A stretch of DNA of 59,588 bases from Balamuthia mandrillaris. Lineage: Eukaryota; Discosea; Longamoebia; Balamuthiidae. Within the stretch, counting starts at the first letter, position 1. The number at the start of each line of letters is the position of its first letter. This document shows, in pieces, positions 46,049-57,981 of this stretch. Made by a program: the position numbers and the translations under genes. The stretch covers positions 1-59,588 of the forward strand of contig JAVKOQ010000319.1 in assembly GCA_031835245.1 (NCBI GenBank), read 5' to 3'. The notes beneath the pieces were generated by a model, which saw nothing but the letters and a program-made list of their open reading frames with translations, made no database searches and was not told the origin of the DNA.

Positions 46049-47037
46049 AACAAACCTGTAATGCCGGCAATTGTAGTCCAGGCAAAGTCCCAGGTGGTGG
46101 GCATTTCGCCATCAGGTTCGAGGTCGCTGTACCATGCCGTCAGGTCCCCGCGCGACTCGGGATCTTCAATATCCCAATGCTCCAACGTGTTGAAGTTCAT
46201 GTAATGCGATGTGCTAAAGAAAGGCATGAGTGCATCTAAGAAGAAAGAAAGAAGAACGAAGATGGAGAAATACAGAAGAAAACGGAGAGGAGAGAAGCAA
46301 TACATGTGAACTGCTGACAAAAAGGCGATGAACCAAGCTATGTTCTTGTGGAAGACGATAGCTTTGTCAACCGGAAGATACGTCCCAATCCATGTACCCC
46401 TTATCCTGTTGTTTCGTTATTGTTGCTGTTAATATTTTTTTAGATAACAGAAAGCACAGAGAGAGAGAAAGAGAAAGGAAGAGACAGGAAGAGAGAAGAG
46501 AGGAAGAGAGAGAGGAGAGAAGAGAGGGAGAGAGAGAGAGGAGGGAGAGAGAGAGAGGAGGGAGAGAGAGAGAGACAGAGCAAAGAAAGGAATGACAAGA
46601 ACGACAAGAGAGGTAAGAAGAGAAGCAGCGAAGCAAAGGAGCAGAGAAGAGAATAGTTACCAAGACAAAAAGTTACGAAGAACAGGAATAAGAATGATGG
46701 CACAGTTGAGTTTGAGGGCAGCAGCGCTGCAACGAGCTCCGATAAGTCCCCAACTCAACACTTTAAACACTTCATCGTCCACCACATAATAATCTGTTTC
46801 GCGTGGTGGTCATTATTTTTTCAGGAGTTACAAAGCAAGCCAAATCACCTCAGCAACAAGAACCAAGAAACAAGGCGTACGTATAAATCGTTCGAGAATG
46901 ACGGCAATGTTGGCAAGCACGTAGAGAAGAATAAATAAGGCTTTGGGTCCTTCGTTGATCCAGTAGGTTTGAACGTCTTTACATGTTAGGAACCGAACCT
47001 TTGGGATTGACTTTATACAATGGAGAACGTTTCCCAT
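44287..47037 (-). CDS. Superoxide-generating NADPH oxidase heavy chain, NOX2-type
   Basis: Nine exons: complement(44287..44402, 44740..44952, 45069..45411, 45478..45648, 45708..45961, 46056..46213, 46304..46399, 46661..46793, 46881..47037), 546 aa (human NOX2 570). Ferric-reductase TM core with all four heme histidines at NOX2 spacing: [16 protein letters not shown] (14 apart) and [15 protein letters not shown] (13 apart). FAD site [20 protein letters not shown] sites [10 protein letters not shown] and [14 protein letters not shown]; the end [15 protein letters not shown] and YYHKENF match the NOX C-terminus. No EF-hands, so p67-type activation rather than Ca2+ is likely. Makes superoxide at the plasma membrane or phagosome. 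An acidic insert ([10 protein letters not shown]) precedes the last intron, which carries a (TTCTTG)n tract. Start ATG 47037 gives MGNVLHC. Confidence 0.94.
44448..44676. repeat. (GAACAA)n/(GAA)n microsatellite in NOX intron 8
   Basis: About 230 bp; plus strand reads GAACAA/GAA, so TTC/TTCTTG in the sense of the NOX gene. Third intron in the window with this repeat in this orientation. Confidence 0.95.
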
Positions 47038-47483
47038 TTTTTTTTATTTTTCTGGAAGAAGAAGAAGAAGAAGAAAAAGAAAAAACGTGTGAACTCCTTC
47101 TTCTCTCCCCTCCCCTTCCTTCTTTCCTTTCAGCCCTTTTGTTCTTTTTGGTTTGGGTTTTTTTTTTTATTAATGACTTTTTAGTTAGGGTCAGGAAGGA
47201 AAACGAGCCCAAAGAAGACTGCCGAAAGAGAGAGTAGAAAAATGAGGAGTAACCTGAATTACATACACGAGTAACACCTATTATGATTATCCGTGCTCTT
47301 ATTTATTGGGGGGAGGAGGCCTCATTCTGTTTTTTGTTTTGGTAAAGACTTCGTTCTCTTTCTTCCGGGTTTTTGATTTCTGATTGGACGAGTGATCACC
47401 AAATTTGATTGTTCATTGGTTCGGAAATTTCAATTGCAATCATCTGAAATCGGATTGGTGGATAAAAAATGAAAAAAAAAAGC
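47038..47483. other. Intergenic, NOX 5' end to LYS1 3' end
   Basis: 446 bp between two minus-strand genes; T-rich, with GAA repeats just before the NOX start and two more complex blocks near 47260-47440. Should hold the NOX promoter and LYS1 terminator. No GTCGAC, no coding signal. Confidence 0.5.
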
Positions 47484-48089
47484 TTAAGAAGAAAGCTCCG
47501 CCACTTTCTTCTCAAAGAGCTCAGCCGCTCTCTCCCAGACGGCTGCCATGGGGTCTTCCGCCTCGCGGCCCTTCTCCACCCAATGCGGCAGGGCCAGCAG
47601 GCTGGACAGCAGATCATCCGAGAAGTGAATGCTGCTCTCCCTCGGCACCAGCGTCGGGAGGTGATCAATCGCCACAACGTCCAACAAAGGAGAAGAGGAA
47701 GAGGAGGAGGAAGCGCCTTTGCTTGGCAGCACGCGAAGAATGGGTTCGACCAGAGTGGTCTGATCGTTGTAGATGGGCAGCGGGTTGTTGGGATTGGTGT
47801 AGTCGCAGGAGACATCCACCACCACCGAAAGCTGTCTCGTGCCCTTCTCCTCTTCTTGCTGAATGAGGTCCATGGTGAGGAAAGGAGGTATCTTGCCCAT
47901 CAGGTAGATGCAGTTCACAAAGATGTCGCACTGGAGGATCTGTGGGAAGGGGCCACCGGCGGCCGTCTCCTCCATGTCCCAGAGAACACGCTCTCCGATG
48001 TAGTCCTTCACCTGATCCAAAAAGTAGATAGCTCCTCCTCCACATCTTCCTTTTTTTTGTTTCTTTCATTAGGAGCAAGAGAGAGGAAT

Positions 48090-48128
<39 letters not shown>

Positions 48129-49013
48129 AGAAAGAGAACAAAAAGAGGAAGAGAGAAGGAAGGAATAGAAACGAAAGAATAGGAATGAAGAGAAAACCTT
48201 TAGCACCCATGATCATGACGCGCGGCCGCTTACCGGCAACCTTCTCGGCTGCTTGCAGGGCATTCCCAACTGTCTCAGCCAATGCCTCGATGCTACTGGC
48301 TGGTTGCAAGGCTTTCATTGGCTCCTCTCCATGCAACTGTTGGTGAGCCCATGCCAGCCTGTTTGACGCAGAAGAAGAAAGTGACAACGGTAATAAGAAA
48401 GATTAGAAGAAGAACAACAAAGAAGAAAGCTTAGAGGGAGATAGAAACAGGAATGAAGAAAGAGGCATGGAGAAAGAAGAAAGGATAAGAAGTGTAGAAG
48501 AATGGAAACATATAAGAGTAGCAGAAAGAAAGAAGACAACAGAAAAAGCACAGAGAGAGAAGCATACAAGCCAACAGCACAACCCGCCAAACCAGCAGCT
48601 CGTCCAAAGGCAGCCACACGCCTGCCCTTGTCATCCACCAAGAACTCCAGGTCCAGCAGGAGACCCGAGCCCTTCACGAACCGGGCCAGGACGTCCCGCC
48701 AGCCCGTTTGGTTCTTGAAGCAGTGCGCAAAGTAGATGTGTCGGTGAGGGAGGGGGGAGTCGTCCCCCTCCGGCAATTCCTTAACGCCAAAGATGAGGCG
48801 GGAGAGAGGGGCCTCCCGCCAGCTGCCCGCCTCGACCAGGGTGCAGCCGGCCTCCTCGTAGTCTCCGTCGGGGAAGGCCCTGTCGGGGCTGCGCTCCACA
48901 AAGATGCGGAAGAGGCCGCTGTCGAGGAGCTTCTTGGCGTTGAGGGGGGTGAGCGGGGTTCTCCTCTCGTTGAGCTTGGTTTCGGCTCTTACGTGCAATT
49001 CTACCACTACCAT
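47484..49013 (-). CDS. LYS1: Saccharopine dehydrogenase (NAD+, L-lysine-forming), LYS1 type
   Basis: Three exons, complement(47484..48049, 48198..48358, 48568..49013), 390 aa (yeast Lys1 373). N-terminal AlaDH/PNT-like domain: RAETKLNERRTPLTP, ERSPDRAFPDGDYEEAG, EAGSWREAP, FAHCFKNQTGW, and DLEFLVDDKGRRVAAFGRAAG. The Rossmann part has RPRVMIMGAKGRCGGGA (the Gly-rich NAD site is completed only by splicing), GGPFPQILQCDIFVNCIYL, VVVDVSCDYTNPNNPLPIY and IDHLPTLVPRESS with a DLLSSLLALP helix. It interconverts saccharopine with lysine and 2-oxoglutarate. In fungi this is the last step of alpha-aminoadipate lysine synthesis; in this organism the direction is not known. It is monofunctional, not fused to a lysine-ketoglutarate reductase. 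Confidence 0.95.
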
Positions 49014-49648
49014 TTTTTTGTTTTGTGTTTTGCGAGTTCAACTTTAACAAAAAAGTATTGAGTCGTGAGAGAGAGCGAAGAAGAAAAGTGTGTGTGGAAG
49101 CGAATAACTTTTTTTAAAAAAAAGAAGAAGAAGAGAGCAACGAGAGAGGAAAAGGGAGGAGCGGGTTCTCTTTTTGCCTCGTTTCACTTTTTCGCTTTCT
49201 TTCTTTCTTCTTTTGCTGCCTTAATATTGTCGACTAATAATTTGTCCCACCTTAAATGCCATCGCATCCGCCCCTTCTGTGGGAAACGTCCGTCCCAGAA
49301 GGGTGATTATGGCTAGACACCATTTCTTCGTTCGGCAAAAATTGTCGACAATAAAAATAATCGTCGACTAAATTTTTAGTGGAAAGCAAAAAAAAAAAGC
49401 AAGAAAGAAAGAACGAAAAAGTGGCCACTTGGAGCACACCTCCACCTCTCTTGCTCCATTCTCTCTCTCTAAGTGTATGTATAGCGTTGTTTATCTATTT
49501 CCTTGCCTTGCACACCGTCTTTGTGATGATCATGTTTTAATCAGTTTAAAAAAAAAAACCAAAACTTTTGCTCACTTTCACAGTTTTTTTTCTTTCCTTT
49601 AAAAATATCTTGAAAATAGAGAGAGAGAAGAGACTGGGCGTTGTTGTT
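49014..49648. promoter_or_regulatory. Divergent promoter region, LYS1/RAD17, with three GTCGAC sites
   Basis: 635 bp. GTCGAC at 49229, 49344 and 49363. The first is followed by TAATAATTTGTCCC, very like the AATAATTGTCCC after GTCGAC at 863 upstream of RPL19. Also GA/CT tracts and A-runs. No coding signal. Confidence 0.55.
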
Positions 49649-51995
49649 ATGTCGGACGAGGAAGATGTGCTCGGTTTTATGGAGATAGCCGAGATCAGAA
49701 GTGCCTCCTCTTCGCTCAAGCGAAGCACCTCTCCTTCTGCTGCTTCCATCACTACCAACTCTACTTTTCCGTCTTCTTCTTCGTCTACGTCTTCTTCTTG
49801 TTCTTCTTCTACTACTACTTCTCGGTCTTCTTCTTCTCGTTCTTCTTATTCTTCCGCACTTTATTCTTCTCTTTCGTCGTCAGCCTCTTCGAGTTCAGCT
49901 GTGCAACCCACGAAACACGTAATACTCTACGAAGACGATGATGACTTTCTTGGCGAACCCGATCAACCCTCCTCTTCCTCTTCTTCGTCGTCGTCATCTA
50001 AAAAACGCTCGCCAAAACCTTCTAACCAGAACCGCAACGACCCCGATGACTCGGACGACGTCATATTTCTCTCTGCTGCCTCGTCCTCCTCCTCTTCCTC
50101 AAGCAAAAACCGACGTAGAAAGACTTCTCCTCCATCTCCTCTGTCTAAAGATCCATCGAAGACCACAACCCGGAATAAGAAAATAAAAGAAGCAGGAAAA
50201 ACAACAACGACCAAAACGACGAAACAAAGAGCCTCCCTTTCTTCCAGGAAGAGAAAGCTGGGAGAAAACAACAGCTCAACAGCAGCAACAGACAAGAAAC
50301 GAAGGACTTCGCCATCCTCAACTTCAAGCACGAAAAGAAAAAGCTTGAAACGTTCAACGACACCCTTGAGAGAAGGAGAGGTGATCATTTCGGAAGAGGA
50401 GGCAGAAGGAGAGGAGGAAGGAGCAGTGGAAGAAGTACACCAGGCAGAAGTGGTGGATGTGGACTTTGCCGTTCAACGGCGGAGGCTACGCTTTGGCAGA
50501 ATGTCAAGCTCTGCTGACATTTCCTCTGGTACCATTTTCATTTGCTTGTTTGCGCGATGGTGTGTGTGTTTATGTTTGTGTTAGGGTTATTGTTTGTTCA
50601 TGCTGATATCGTCAACGTAAAGACAGCACATCGACAACCTACAAACGAAGAACAAACTCAAGAGAGGCTTCACCATCTCCATCCTCCAGTCCTCTAATCA
50701 CCACCAGAACGGAACGGTTGTGGGTTGACAAATACGCCCCTCGCTCTGAGGCTGAGCTGGCTCTCTATGGCCCTAAAGTTTCTGCCGTAAGGGAGTGGTT
50801 ACAACGCAGCCTTCATGACTTGCGCAAAGGCCGCCCTCAAATATCCTTTCTTCATTCCTTGCTCTTGCCTCCCTTTCCTCTCTCCTCTTCTCTTCCCTCC
50901 TTTCTTTTTCTTTCGTCAACCTTGACTTCTACATGATGAGATAACGCTGCGAAGTTGTTGTGTTTAACGGGACCGTCTGGTGGTGGCAAGACAGCTCTCG
51001 TTCGGGTATTGGCGGATGAACTTCAGTGTCCACTCATGGAATGGACGAATCCAACCACTTGTAAATGGAGTAATGCTGAAAGTAAGTTAGTGTCTTTTGT
51101 TCTCTTTTAGTATTTATTTATTCAACTTTGATGTGATCGTAGATAGATTATCGGTGAGTTACACACCAGCTCTAGAAGAGTTTCGGCGGTTCATGTTACG
51201 CAGCGAACGTTATCCATCTTTGATCACACCTTCTCCAACGTCATCACACTCTTCTTCCTCTTCTCTTCCACTTTCTACTACCTCCTCTTCCTCTTCTTCC
51301 ACAGATTCCAAGAACAGCTCCACCAGAAAAGGCAAACAAAAATCCAACAACTCTCTAACACTCGGGGCCTTTCCTCACCACAACACAAAACCACAACTCT
51401 CTGGAGAGAAGATAATTCTTTTAGAAGATCTCCCTATGTTAGACAGAGAGGAATGGATCGCTGAGTTTCGCAACATCCTCCGTGACTATATCGCTCAAGG
51501 CCGTTATCCCTTGGTCTTGATCCTTAGCGACGACTCTTTGGGCAACTCTTCTTTGCGACGGCTGCTCTCCACTGACATTCTGGAAGGACCTCAAGTGACT
51601 CAAGTCAAATGTCCGGCCATTGCTCCCACCAAGTTGACCAAAGTGTTGCGACAAATATTGGCAGCGGAATACGGACCGGAACATATACTGCCTCCTTCAA
51701 CCCTTTCCTCGTTGGCGGAGAGCAGTGGTGGTGATCTTCGGCATGCCATCAATGCTCTTCAATTCTTTTGCACAAAGAAGGGGCCTGTCCCTGCTCCAAA
51801 GCTGGAACAGCCACAGAAAAAGAGAGGTCAAAAAGCAAAAGCGAAAACAAAGTTGGACATTCTTGTGAATGAGGAAGTGGAGGAAGCACCGAGCGGACCT
51901 TCTGCTTTTATCGGAGAGTTAAGGTATTGGTTAATGTTTTTGTTTTGTTGTTTGTTTTTTAGGGTTTTGTTTTAGAAGAGTGCTGTTTTCTTATG

Positions 51996-52029
<34 letters not shown>

Positions 52030-53407
52030 TACAGTCGGATAGGCAGCAGAGACATCTCTCTATCGCTTTTTCACGCGCTTGGCAAAATCTTATTTAACAA
52101 ACGTTCGTTCAAACTCTTTTTTTTCTCTCAACCAGGCCTAATATGTTTTTGTAAAAAACTAGGGCTACGAGCATTAACGGAGGAAGACAAGCAACGAGAA
52201 AGAAACATTCGTGGCCCCATTGTAGAACCAGACCACCCTCTCTACCGCGCTCCTCCGGAGAATTGCTGCGAGGATGTTCTCTCTCATGTACCGGCGGAAG
52301 CTCGCCTCTTCAACGACTTTCTTCACGAGAACTACGTTCCTTTTTTCCAAGAGATAGATGATTTGGCGCTCAGCGCTGCCTATCTCTCCGATGCCGAGTT
52401 GTTGAGCTCCGATTGGCGAGACTTAGCGGTATTGGAAGGCTATGCCGCTTCAATCGGCTCTCGCGGCATTATGTACAGCAACACATGTCCTCCTCCACAA
52501 CGAGGATTTCAACCATTGTACAAACCGCATCAGATGCAGGCCCGCATTACGCTTCGAGACAATCTTGCCGAATGTCGTCAGTTGTTCACGCCAAATTCTT
52601 CTTCATCTACTTACTCTCGTTCTGCTCCTCCCTCTGCATCATCGCTAAGTTTGTCTCGTGCTTCGTCATCTTATTCTTCCGCTGTCTCCACTTCTCCTTC
52701 CGGTTTGTGTTTGCTCTTTGCTTTGTCCTCTACTTTTTTTTTTCCATTCTGTAGTTCTCTCCCTTATCGCGCTACTAACGTTACACTCTATTTTCATTTC
52801 ATCAAAGGAGGAGGGTCGATTCCTTTCCGGACGGAGGAAAGAAGCCTTCCTCTGGTGACGGAGGTATTGCCCTATCTTCATCGGATTCGCAGCAACTGCC
52901 CACGTGCTCCTTCCGCCCCGTATCGTCGCTCTTTTCCTTCACGCTCTGCTTTGCCTTCTTACTATCAACACCATCAACACCATCAACACCAGTATACTCC
53001 ACCTTTCTTGACCCATGGTACCTTCTTCTGTTCTTTCTTGCGTTCTCTTTAACCTTTCTTATACCACTCTTTTTGACATATAAACAGCACAAGAAAAGCT
53101 GCTGAGTTCGTTGTGCAGTTACTCCCGTACCCACTCCCTTCCTCACTCGGAGCACTTGGACCAAAACGAAGGCGTCACAGCTCCACAAGACGAAAACGAA
53201 ACGCCGATGCAAAACGAAGAGCCCAAAGCCGAGGAGGCAGAAGAAGCAGAGCAAGAGCAAGAGCAAGAGCAAGAGCAAGAGCAAGAGCAAGAGCAAGAGC
53301 AAGAGCAAGAGCAAGATGAAGCAACCTTCAAGATTCCAAAACCTCAACACCCAAACGAATATTCCTCCGCCGAAGCTTTGATGGAGGACGACATCACCGA
53401 CTTTTAA
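49649..53407 (+). CDS. RAD17: Checkpoint clamp loader subunit RAD17
   Basis: Eight exons: join(49649..50528, 50623..50840, 50946..51081, 51143..51923, 52035..52102, 52163..52702, 52808..53017, 53088..53407), 684 aa. Residues 1-330 are Ser/Lys-rich and disordered. Then LWVDKYAPRSEAELALYGPK, Walker A LTGPSGGGKTALV (about 374-386), the Walker B region IILLEDLPM, sensor-like LVLILSD, SGGDLRHAINALQFF, SLSLFHALGKILF, and SIGSRGIMYSN, all in RAD17 order. RAD17-RFC loads the 9-1-1 clamp at damaged DNA. The Walker motif is P-loop with extra Gly (GGGKT). The C-terminus has a pure Glu-Gln repeat from a GAGCAA microsatellite (53250-53315). Intron 2 (50841..50945) is AT-AC, not GT-AG. Confidence 0.93.
50841..50945 (+). 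other. U12-type AT-AC intron in RAD17
   Basis: The intron begins ATATCCTTTC, the exact U12 5' splice consensus, and ends ...GATAAC. A branch-like CCTTGAC (53 in the style TTCCTTRAC) lies 20 nt before the 3' end. No GT-AG pair here gives an open frame, whereas this choice joins RKGRPQ to AAKLLCLTGPSGGGKT in phase 0. Confidence 0.8.
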
Positions 53408-53643
53408 ACTTTAAAAAAAAAAATCGTCCAAACGACGTTGTCGACAGGAATGTGTCGCTTCGCAAAGGAACGACGACTATTGCCTTTTTTCGGGACCACC
53501 ATACATTAAACTCAAACAAAAAAAAAAAAACAAAGTGGAGGTGGAGCACAACAGAATTGGCAAACCAACAACAACAACAACAACAACAACAACAAAAAGA
53601 AAAAGAAAACAACGAAGCAGCGAAAAGAACGAACGTGGGTTCG

Positions 53644-56600
53644 ATGATGACCACACCAAACACCTCCACGTCTCCGCGAAAATCTTCTTCTCCAGAAACT
53701 ATCGGCCTACGAAGAGACTCCATAGGAGGAAACCGCGGTAACATCTCCCCAGACAAAGATGAGAACAGACGAAGACCCCTTTCGGCGAGAGAGACTTCTT
53801 CTCCACTGAAGAGGGACACGAGGCCGGTAACAGCGGGCTTCAATCGTAGATCTTCCTCCTCCGACTTAGCCGCCATTGAGAGCGACGGGGGAATGACGGC
53901 AGAAGGGGAAGGCACTTTGCCTTCTCCTTCTTTCTCATCTCCTTCTTTGAGTTCATGTCCTTCTTCAACTTCTTTGATAGACTATAGCCAGCCACCCACT
54001 TCACCACGAGGTTTCAACAGAAACGCGAGAGACAAACAACAATCACAGCTACAAATTTCATCTTCCTCCTCAGGATGGGTACGAAGCGTTCCCAAAGATG
54101 AGTGGAAGTGGAAAGCGGAGGTGGAGGAGCGTCGACGCAAGATGACTGAGAAAGAGTTGGAAGATACCAGGAGACACCTCGCTAACTTGATAGCCTCACT
54201 CGACGAGCCCTTCAAATCAGATGCCAATTCCACCAACAACAGCACCAACTCTTCGGGGGGTGGAGCAGGAAGGGGGCCAGTGTTGTCTCTTTCAAGTGGA
54301 GGTCTTCCTGGCTTTGCTGAGGTTCCAACGTTCATAAAGCAAGACGGGGGAAACATGGCGGCAGCAGGCTCTCAGTTTGGCATGGTGATAGCGGAGTTGG
54401 ATGCTATGAACGCCTCTGGGCCGTTCAGCCTCTCCGCTTTGGAGGACAAATTGGAGGTGGATGGCTACGGCATGGAATCAGAGGAAGGAGAGAGTGGCGC
54501 TCTTATTCAGGACGCTGCGACTTCAGCGGAACAGATGGAACGGTTTGGGCATGTGCATGAGTTTAATGAAGAGGCAGAGACAAACCTCCGCTTTGATGAG
54601 AGTGGAGTGAGCGCCGCTTCGCTTACAAAGTTGGTGGAAATGATCACCCTACCCACTAAACATGGTTTCTCTTCTTTCGCCCTCTTCACCTCTCTATCTG
54701 TCTTCTCACTTTCTTTGATTCTTATCAGCATTTCTAACATCTTCTCCCCACTTGAAGACCATAACTTGGTGATGGCTTTCTTTATTACATGTCGTTCGTT
54801 CACCACGCCGCGAGTGGTGCTGGAGAAACTGATTCTTAGGTTATTCTTCTTTTTTTGTTCTCCTTTCTTGCGGAGTAAACGAAACGCCAATCAATTGACC
54901 TTAAACATATAGATACGCGGCACCTCCGCCACGCACCGGTACATGGGAAGAAAAAGATCGGTTTACTAAAGAGCAACAACCGGTAATTCGACTTCGTGTC
55001 TGTAACGCATTGCGGTACCATGCCGATCTTTCTTCTCTCTCTCTCTCTCTCTCTCTCTAATTCTCCTCTTATTGAATTGTTGGACAATAGTCATTGGATA
55101 GAAAAACACGAGTATGGTATGTTCGATCTTCCTTTCTGTTCGTTCTCTCTCCTCCCAAAATAGAATTTCTTAAGTTAAATGGAAAAACCTGATATCTGGA
55201 TAAACAAAATAGACTTTGAGAATAAAGTACTTCGAAAGAGGTTCCTGTGGTTCGCCCAAAACGTCGTAGAGCAGGAAAAGATGAGAGACATGCTTGCCAA
55301 AGCATTTGACAAAGCCATCCAAAAACTGAACAGAACCTACGACAAGTTACAGCTCATTGACGAACTCAACTACATCAAACGACGTCAAGAAACGATTGTT
55401 GAGGTATGGTTTATGTTCTGATTATTTTTCATCTGTTGGTTTGTTCTAGAAACAAACAAAAAACTATTGCAGAAACTTAAAACATTCGAAGAAGAGCCAC
55501 TGTCGAACCCTCGTGAATCCAACGCCCCCAGGCCCATGCTACCCAAGAACTTCCAAGCGAGAGAAAGGTTTTTGTTGGATTGGCACCCCACGGAGATTGC
55601 TAGGCAGATCACCCTCATCGAATTGTACATTCTCTTTTATCTTCTTCATTCCCTCGGTTTTGACTTTCTTTACTCATTCTTTTCTTGCGTGGTAAATCAA
55701 ACAAGTGATTTGTTTCAGCGGATACAACCGAAAGAATTCTTGAACCAAAGTTGGAACAAGCAAGGCAGAGAAGACAAGGCGCCTGGTATCTGTGCCCTGA
55801 TAGATAGGTTTAACGAGGTATCTACCCCACCACCTCCGCCCATTCCCATCACCATTGTACTCCAACCAATAAACTTTTTATTTCTGTTGCAGATGAGCAT
55901 GCTGATGGCAACTTCTATTCTGTTGTTAGAAGAGTTGGACGATAGACGAGCAATGCTCAAGAAATGGATACTAGTTGCTGAGGTTCATTCTCCCTTTTTC
56001 TAACGAACTTTCTCGTTTTCAAATGGACTCAACATTTTAACACAGGAATGTTTTACTATGAATAACTTTAATGCATTGATGGAGGTCGTGTCGGGGCTGA
56101 ACGCTCCTTCATTGACACGGCTGTCTCGAACGTGGGATGCGCTGTCCTCAAAAACTAAAGATAAGTTCCGCGAACTGACGTTGGTTACCGCCACTGAGAA
56201 AAACTTCAAAACATTGCGAGAGCGTGTGGCTAGCGCTCCTCCTCCAAAGCTGCCTTATATTGGCACCGCTTTAGCTGACCTCACCTTCATTGAAGAAGGT
56301 GCCTTGGCCCTCCTCTTCTTCCTTTCTCTCTTGCAACTTTACCTTCTTATATATACATGCATGAACAGGCAACCCAGACCACACAGAAGAGGGGCTCATC
56401 AACTTTGCAAAGCGGCAGCTGCTAACAACAGGTATGTGAATGGGCGCTTCTGTAGCCCTTTGACCCACCCCATCACCGCATTCTCGCAAGAAACTTCATT
56501 TGTGGGTTTACTCACTTAGGTGACTTTTAATCCATCAGTGATAGTGCACATGCAAACCTACCAACAACAGCGATACAACTACATGGCTGTACCGCCACTC

Positions 56601-56756
56601 AAAACATACTTGTTGACGCATCCACTGCTGCCAGCCGAAGAATGTTATGAGCGCTCGTTGCGGTTGGAGCCTAGAAGAGTCACTGTACGAGCTAGTGAAG
56701 GCAGAAAATCCAGCGTCAATCGCAAGGGTTCAGTTCAGAATGTTCTTTCCTCGTGA
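53644..56756 (+). CDS. Ras guanine nucleotide exchange factor (REM + RasGEF/Cdc25)
   Basis: Eleven exons: join(53644..54664, 54758..54839, 54913..55014, 55091..55116, 55213..55403, 55473..55624, 55706..55817, 55893..55982, 56046..56298, 56369..56431, 56539..56756), 769 aa. N-terminal 320 residues Ser/Thr/Asn-rich. REM (RasGEF_N) about 325-470: LTKLVEMITLP, NLVMAFFITCRSFTTPRVVLEKL, VIRLRVCNALRHWIEKH. Cdc25 domain about 505-745: ARQITLIEFDLFQRIQPKEF, LNQSWNKQ, CFTMNNFNALMEVVSGLN, SLTRLSRTW, ADLTFIEEGNPDHT and LINFAKRQ, LRLEPR. It activates a Ras GTPase at the membrane. ATG 53644 is the first ATG in the open frame; the frame is open further 5' but only through a poly-CAA stretch. Exon 4 is 26 nt. 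Intron 10 carries the shared 60-nt element. Confidence 0.92.
56479..56538 (+). repeat. Shared intron 3' element, copy B
   Basis: Last 60 nt of RasGEF intron 10 (56432..56538). Identical at 57 of 60 positions to 26153-26212, with no gap. See copy A. Confidence 0.9.
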
Positions 56757-56856
56757 GGCAAAACAACAAAGCAGGCATCCATCACTGCTACGAACAGAAG
56801 CGAGGAGAAAAGAAGAGAGAAGAGAGGTCGTAGGAAGAAAGAGTGATATCATCGTG

Positions 56857-57782
56857 TTAATGTTCCACTTCCTTGTCCTTATTATTAGGAACGTCCACTC
56901 TTTTGATCACAAATTCATCTCTCGTCATGTTTTGCTCCTCTTTCTCCTCCTCATCTTCCTTCTCCTTCTCCTTAAGCTTTCCTTCTCCCTCGTCGCTTTC
57001 CTCAAAAGAAGAAGGATTTCGTGGCAGTCCAAGCGCTGCACGCAGAGCTTTCACCAAATAGAGGTTGGTGTCCTGATTGAGTACAGTGGCGTCCTCTACT
57101 TTGATTCTATTCTCAGTGTCATTATGTTGTGAGCAGTGCAAGTAGGAACGCCATGGGTGGCGCTTCATGTCCACGGGAGAAAAGTCTCCAGTGACATCGA
57201 TGGCTATCACTCGCCCTTCGCTCAACTCTATGAACGCTTCCAATACTGCCATCACTACCGCAAGTGCAAAAAGAAATGTTAGGCATATACGGTTGAGCAG
57301 AGGGAGGGAGATAAACCTTCTCTTCGGAAGAAACGGCCAGAATTCCAGTTTTGCAGAGTATGTGAACGGAGCATACAATCCTTGTCGAGAGTAATGTAAA
57401 GAGGGTATTGCCGAAGCACTTGTGCATAGGGAGCTAACAACTCTTTCATTCGGTCTTTGCTGCAGCCCACTCTTATATCCTCTAGCACTGGCGCATGATC
57501 CACTTTGTCCCATTTTGATCCCGCAAACTTTTCTGTTGCTGGAAACATTCTGTGGAGACAGAAGAAAAATGAACAACGAGATTACCAGCCAACAATAGAA
57601 ATGGAGCAATAATAAGTACTTGATCTTTCCAGAAAGGAGGTCGTTCCAAGGTGTCGTCCGCATGCAAAAGTCATCCTCAAACTCACCAGAAGCTCCTCCT
57701 ATATGAAATGCTTGTTGTACTGATGGAAGGCTGCAAGCGCTATTGTTTAAAATAAACAATACCACAAACATAAGTTTCATTC

Positions 57783-57816
<34 letters not shown>

Positions 57817-57932
57817 GAGGAGGAAAAACTCAACTGATTGAACCAACATCCACAGTGGAGGCCAGGATAGTATTTGAGGTAGTCTGGATGGTTGTCTAAC
57901 AGCAGCTTCACAAAAAGGTGAGCAGGGAGAGT

Positions 57933-57981
<49 letters not shown>

